Source of the DNA: JAGXRK01 sp963804005
GTDB taxonomy: Bacteria; Bacteroidota; Ignavibacteria; Ignavibacteriales; Ignavibacteriaceae
Assembly (NCBI GenBank): GCA_963804005.1
Contig: CAWDOP010000010.1
Location: 1-64,000, forward strand
Length of the DNA: 64,000 nt
Direction: 5' to 3'
The notes below the pieces were generated by a model, which was not told the DNA's origin, did not search any database, and saw nothing but the letters and a program-made list of their open reading frames with translations. The position numbers were made by a program, and so were the translations under genes. Within the stretch, counting starts at the first letter, position 1, and each line of letters opens with the position of its first letter. This document shows positions 60,449 through 64,000 of this stretch, piece by piece.

Positions 60449-61666
60449 ATGGCGTTATCATTTACAAGAAAAAATACGGTAATCCCGCGCAACGGCGAGG
60501 ATAAAAAAGCGCGTGAAACTGCAGTCGTTGACAAGGTAGAAACTAAGATACCGATCGAAACGGAATTCAAATCAGATTTGGTTTCCACCAGTAGTTCATC
60601 TTCATTTTTTATTCCTGAAATGGAAAAACTTGATAAATCTCTTCAGCAAAAACTGAATTATGTTTTAAAGAGAGCTGCGCTAGCAACTTCTTTTGAAGAT
60701 GATGATATAAAAACAAGAATAAACATAAAGACCGAATCTTCAGAAGTAACTTATCTGCGGACATTTCTTCTTCTTTCCTGTGCCAATATGTTGGGTGAAA
60801 TCTTTAAAGCCGATACACCTTTAAGTTTTATGAACTGGCTGGATACAAAAAATTCATCTTACATAAGAAATACAAGGGAAGATATTGTTCACAAAGCTAT
60901 TGGTTCATTAGGAATAATTGATGATGAAGTAAAGGCTAGCAAACTAATTAAATCTGTTTATGCTCAATATAAAATTAACAGCGTGACCGATTCCAATTTC
61001 TATTTTTTCTTTAAGGAAGGATTAAGTTCAGAACTTCAGTATAAAATTTCGGACAATTGTTGGATCTACCAAGATAATCCACTTGAAAAATGGGCTAACC
61101 TTCAAAATGTAAAAGAAGGATACAACAACTTAAGTACACTTGAAAATAAAAGACTTACAAACGCAAGAAAAAGATGGGATTCTCTAGAACATAGTCAAAA
61201 GCTTCTTGAATTATCTCAATTTATTGAGCAATTATTTAATCTATATGGTTTAGGTATCATCCCTCCGGTTGAAAAAACGGACAAAGATCCAATTGCCAAA
61301 ATATGGCTAGATATTCAGGATACAATAGTAGATCACAGAATTAATTATCTGTCGAAATCCCTTTTTAATCAGTTTAGTGCAGATGGTGAAAAATTTAAGT
61401 TCAACGAAGTAAATTGTGTTTTTAAAGAAAATGAACTTTACATTCTAGAAAATGAGGTGAGAGATAAAGAACGCGATATATGGCTCCATCGGTTAGCAGA
61501 ATGGCTTAAAACAAAAACTGATGCGAGTGCGTCGTCGCCAGGTGAAACAATATTCCTCAGCAGCAAGAACCAAGCTTTGGTAATTGGTGGAAATTCTTTT
61601 ACCTTGTCTCTTGAGGAGTGGATCGAAAGTTCAATAAGAAATATAATTGAAAAAGTAAAGGTTTAG
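60449..61666 (+). CDS. Unknown protein, 405 residues
   Basis: A long uninterrupted frame starting at an ATG with GGAAAG eight bases upstream; a TTG at 60401 would add 16 residues. There is no signal peptide or membrane segment. The N-terminal 60 residues are Lys/Glu/Thr-rich and probably disordered, with a Ser run (STSSSSSFF). The rest is helical with a few Trp (FMNWLDTKNSSYI, LEKWANLQNVKEGYNNL, RKRWDSLEHSQKLLE). The final 30 residues include ALVIGGNSFTLSLEEWIESS. I do not recognise a family. It is an orphan between a permease and a gene-poor stretch; no context suggests a job. A phage or mobile origin is possible but not shown. Confidence 0.55.
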   Translation: MALSFTRKNTVIPRNGEDKKARETAVVDKVETKIPIETEFKSDLVSTSSSSSFFIPEMEKLDKSLQQKLNYVLKRAALATSFEDDDIKTRINIKTESSEVTYLRTFLLLSCANMLGEIFKADTPLSFMNWLDTKNSSYIRNTREDIVHKAIGSLGIIDDEVKASKLIKSVYAQYKINSVTDSNFYFFFKEGLSSELQYKISDNCWIYQDNPLEKWANLQNVKEGYNNLSTLENKRLTNARKRWDSLEHSQKLLELSQFIEQLFNLYGLGIIPPVEKTDKDPIAKIWLDIQDTIVDHRINYLSKSLFNQFSADGEKFKFNEVNCVFKENELYILENEVRDKERDIWLHRLAEWLKTKTDASASSPGETIFLSSKNQALVIGGNSFTLSLEEWIESSIRNIIEKVKV

Positions 61667-62384
61667 TTTATACAAAATTTTGTGATCTTTTTTCTTTAAT
61701 CTTTATTCTTAACTGATTTCTCGCTATTTACGCAGTCCATTCTTATTTGCACTATAAGAATATAAAGTTACAATGAAACTGTAAGAATAGTTGCGATAAT
61801 TATTTGCAATGAAAAGACCATCCACTCATAAACAAGCTAGAAACTTACTCCCGCAGTCATCAATAAAAACATTCCAAGCGAAATATCTTTTGTATGATGC
61901 GTTTTAAATACTTTTATGCCTTGCGGTAAAAAACAACCGCTGTACAAAACGCTGCAAATAACGTATTGTAATATCAATTAATTGTTTTCTTTTAAGGTTT
62001 GGGGTTAAGCGAACTATCTATCCAACACTAAGTGTTATCATTGCTCTTCTTGTATGAGATATGGCTGCGGGACCTAACTTAATTTCTTGCTTGGGGAGAT
62101 GAATTTCTATTTCTGATTCTTGTTTTATAAAATCGAGGTTTAGTTGATTTGGATTCTGTTCTGTTGCTTTTCTTGATAGCTTCCGTTTATTCCGTGATGA
62201 CTGCATTTATAAAAATTTATCCGGAGGTTAAAATGAAAATCGTTAATTAAATAATTCGTGTCGCAATCTAAAAAAATATTAATATAAAGCGAAGGAAAAG
62301 AAAATTTATTTTAAAAAATTTTTAACAATTAATATTTAAACAGGATTTTTGTGCCAATAAGCACTAAAAAATTTTATTTCTAAA
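61667..62384. other. Gene-poor stretch
   Basis: About 700 bases with only one doubtful short frame (62018-62206, minus). There is a good Shine-Dalgarno (GGAGG at 62223-62227) before an ATG at 62233 on the plus strand, but that frame codes only five residues (MKIVN) before a stop, suggesting a broken start of a lost gene. No repeats or palindromes of note. Confidence 0.5.
62018..62206 (-). CDS. Doubtful small hypothetical protein
   Basis: A 62-residue frame, MQSSRNKRKLSRKATEQNPN then a hydrophilic helix-like middle (FIKQESEIEIHLPKQEIKLG) and ISHTRRAMITLSVG. The basic head and acidic middle read like protein, and codon use is not unlike the neighbours, but there is no Shine-Dalgarno and no recognised family. 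Coding or not cannot be settled by eye. Confidence 0.25.
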   Translation of the reverse strand: MQSSRNKRKLSRKATEQNPNQLNLDFIKQESEIEIHLPKQEIKLGPAAISHTRRAMITLSVG

Positions 62385-62617
62385 ATGAAAAGTTTCACAA
62401 ATGAGATTTCGGGACATTATCTCGGTACAGAAATAGATGGGAATTGGTTGGAATGTTTTAAGGAAAATAAAATGTTTGTCCCGGCAATGGCATTTTGAGT
62501 GTAGATAATGAAAAAATATATTTTCACAGAAAACTAACCGAAGAACCTTTTTCAATCGCTATTGAAGCTATTGCTAATTTTACCTCTCAAAAAGCAACTA
62601 TGCTATTATCCACTTAA
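62385..62617 (+). pseudogene. Frameshifted remnant of a small unknown protein
   Basis: From an ATG at 62385 the frame reads MKSFTNEISGHYLGTEIDGN then WLECFKENKMFV; at the CCC near 62480 it must shift to continue as PGNGILSVDNEKIYFHRKLT and EEPFSIAIEAIANFTSQKAT, ending at a TAA at 62615-62617. Without the shift the frame stops at 62498. The repaired chain (about 77 residues) resembles the start of a longer family of conserved hypothetical proteins with a YLGTEIDGxW motif, truncated here. No ribosome site. I read it as a truncated and broken gene, but a sequencing indel cannot be excluded. Confidence 0.5.
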
Positions 62618-62678
62618 CTAATAAACTTAAAAAGATTAAAAATATAACTCGTTAATAATTAAATGCTATTTTGATTCA

Positions 62679-64000
62679 TTATTCTTCTTTACCGACTAAA
62701 TATCTTTTAATTTTTTGAGTTGTTGTCTTCTCAAACTCTTTATCTCTTATATAAAACTTTCTTATTTGCTTATAGCTTGTTAATTCGTTATTTGTCTGTT
62801 TTATTGCTTCGGAAATTGTTTCTTCAATAAATTCGGGAGTTATTGCAATATTATTTTTTTCAGAATATTCAATAAATGCCTCGGCGTCAGTTACTATTTG
62901 AACAGCAATAATTTCATCCTGCTTTTCGTCTTTTTCACCGTAAACAAGGCATTCCTGTATAAAAGGATTTCTGTTTAGAATATCTTCAACCTCTTCAGGA
63001 AAAATGTTCTTGCCGCTTTTGGAAATTATCACATTTTTCATTCTTCCGCTTATATGAAGAAATCCATCTGAATCAATATATCCAAGATCACCTGTTTTGA
63101 ACCAGCCGTTATCGAAAGCTTCTTCGGTAAGTCGTGGATTTTTATAATAACCAAGCATTACATTTTTACCTTTGGTATAGATTTCACCAATACCTTCGCC
63201 ATCCGGATTATTAATTCTTATCTCAACTCCCGGCAATGGAATTCCGGCGGCATTATCTTTAAAATTATCAAGCCGATTTAAGGCAAGAATTGGAGCTGTT
63301 TCTGTTAATCCATAACCCTGTATGAAAGTGAATCCGAATTCTCTTAATCCTTTTGCAACCATAGGATCAGGAGCAGCACCGCCGGCAATAAAAATTCTAA
63401 TTGATCCACCAAATTTTTCATGAAGCTCTTTAAATATTTTTTTCTTGGCATTTTTCCAACCAACCGCTTGTATAAAATCCGTAATCTTAAGCAATGGCGG
63501 AACTATTTTTGATTTTACTTTATCCTCTTTAACTCCTTTATGAATTTTTTTAAACATTTTATCATAAAGAAGTGGAACACCAAGTAGTATTGTTGCTTTG
63601 ACTTTCTGAAGATCTTCCACAACTGTCTTTAATGATCGCGCATAATGAACGGAACCACCTGTGAAAACTGGACAGAGAAATCCACAAGTACATTCATAAG
63701 TATGATGAATTGGCAGGACCGACAAGAAACGATCAGCACTATGCATTTTAATCATACTTGTCATCGCCATCAGATTAGCTGCAAGATTACGCTGGCTAAG
63801 CATAACACCCTTTGCTCTGCCAAGCGAACCGGATGTAAAAATTATTTCTGCAAGGTCATCAGGTTTAATATGCGGTAAAGTGTTTAAGGTTGAACTTTCG
63901 TTACTCATTAATTGCGTCATCGAAAGGAATCTGTTTTCTTCTTTCAGTAAATCCATGCTTATATATGTCTTAAGCTTTAATAAAGCCTGACCTTTTTCTT
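62679..64000 (-). CDS. AMP-forming acyl-CoA synthetase, 5' end cut by window edge
   Basis: An open frame continues from base 64000 to the stop at 62679, so the visible part is about 439 residues of an enzyme normally 550-650 long; the ATG at 63956 is probably internal because the frame goes on upstream (EKGQALLKLKTYIS). Adenylate-forming motifs: FTSGSLGRAKGVMLSQRNL, FIQGYGLTETAPILALNRL, GWFKTGDLGYIDSDGFLHIS and GRMKNVIISKSGKNIFPEEV. It activates a fatty acid (long-chain is the usual reading) with ATP and CoA; the acid is not decided by the sequence. The N-terminal third is outside the window. Confidence 0.9.
   Translation of the reverse strand, partial: EKGQALLKLKTYISMDLLKEENRFLSMTQLMSNESSTLNTLPHIKPDDLAEIIFTSGSLGRAKGVMLSQRNLAANLMAMTSMIKMHSADRFLSVLPIHHTYECTCGFLCPVFTGGSVHYARSLKTVVEDLQKVKATILLGVPLLYDKMFKKIHKGVKEDKVKSKIVPPLLKITDFIQAVGWKNAKKKIFKELHEKFGGSIRIFIAGGAAPDPMVAKGLREFGFTFIQGYGLTETAPILALNRLDNFKDNAAGIPLPGVEIRINNPDGEGIGEIYTKGKNVMLGYYKNPRLTEEAFDNGWFKTGDLGYIDSDGFLHISGRMKNVIISKSGKNIFPEEVEDILNRNPFIQECLVYGEKDEKQDEIIAVQIVTDAEAFIEYSEKNNIAITPEFIEETISEAIKQTNNELTSYKQIRKFYIRDKEFEKTTTQKIKRYLVGKEE

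Overview
The window is AT-rich and looks like the chromosome of a member of the Ignavibacteria/Chlorobi side of the Bacteroidota. The signs are a long-form IspG, abundant signal-peptide outer-membrane barrels and TonB-dependent receptors, a UpxY-type NusG paralogue, many short hydrophobic redox proteins, and start sites that often have a purine-rich Shine-Dalgarno. No rRNA or tRNA gene was seen. The one clear RNA gene is RNase P RNA (about 47458-47872). Taxonomy is an inference from gene types; no search was run.

Layout. 1-8.4 kb: a GYD-domain protein cut by the window edge, a DedA/YqaA-like membrane protein, an outer-membrane protein, a decayed porin-like gene, malQ (frameshifted near its start), a thioredoxin-fold lipoprotein, a small membrane protein and an M3 peptidase. 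8.4-15.4 kb is the accessory part. It starts with intergenic hairpin repeats, followed by three tandem copies of a secreted lipoprotein gene, all with broken frames. Each copy has a matching leader of about 204 bp. The array ends in a REP-associated tyrosine transposase (RAYT) surrounded by two-part REP elements, then a YCF48-like fragment. 15.6-20.8 kb: a GT39-type glycosyltransferase with TPRs and a PAS histidine kinase with two response regulators. 20.8-25.9 kb (minus): cobO-type ATP:corrinoid adenosyltransferase, yidD, mtgA, a small barrel and a TonB-type receptor, the last three joined by 4-bp overlaps, plus an MBL hydrolase. 26-31 kb: a likely operon of ugd, upxY-like, yhaM-like, TPR and sirtuin genes.

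31-41 kb: a hybrid kinase with a degenerate receiver, a TonB receptor, an SLC12-like transporter, a geranylgeranyl-reductase-like flavoprotein with a ferredoxin and a broken four-helix-bundle gene between them, and two unknown cytoplasmic proteins. 41-56.7 kb is the housekeeping core: dnaG, ispG, Nif3-like, zinc-ribbon coiled coil, rnpB, recJ, yebC, ruvC, ruvA, FAH-family hydrolase, a secreted protein of unknown function, clpX and a TPR protein. 56.8-58.4 kb is a five-gene thiol/redox operon (rhodanese, DUF6132-like, DUF2892-like, DUF302, thioredoxin). 58.5-64 kb: GNAT acetyltransferase, EamA transporter, an unknown 405-residue protein, a poor stretch with a broken small gene, and an acyl-CoA synthetase cut by the window end.

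The clearest unexplained structure is the tandem lipoprotein/REP/RAYT region. Frame-breaking indels cluster in 2.9-14 kb and are rare in the remaining 50 kb, so they probably reflect real decay or local assembly trouble among near-identical repeats. The sequence alone cannot decide which. I did not find a convincing new defence or CRISPR system.
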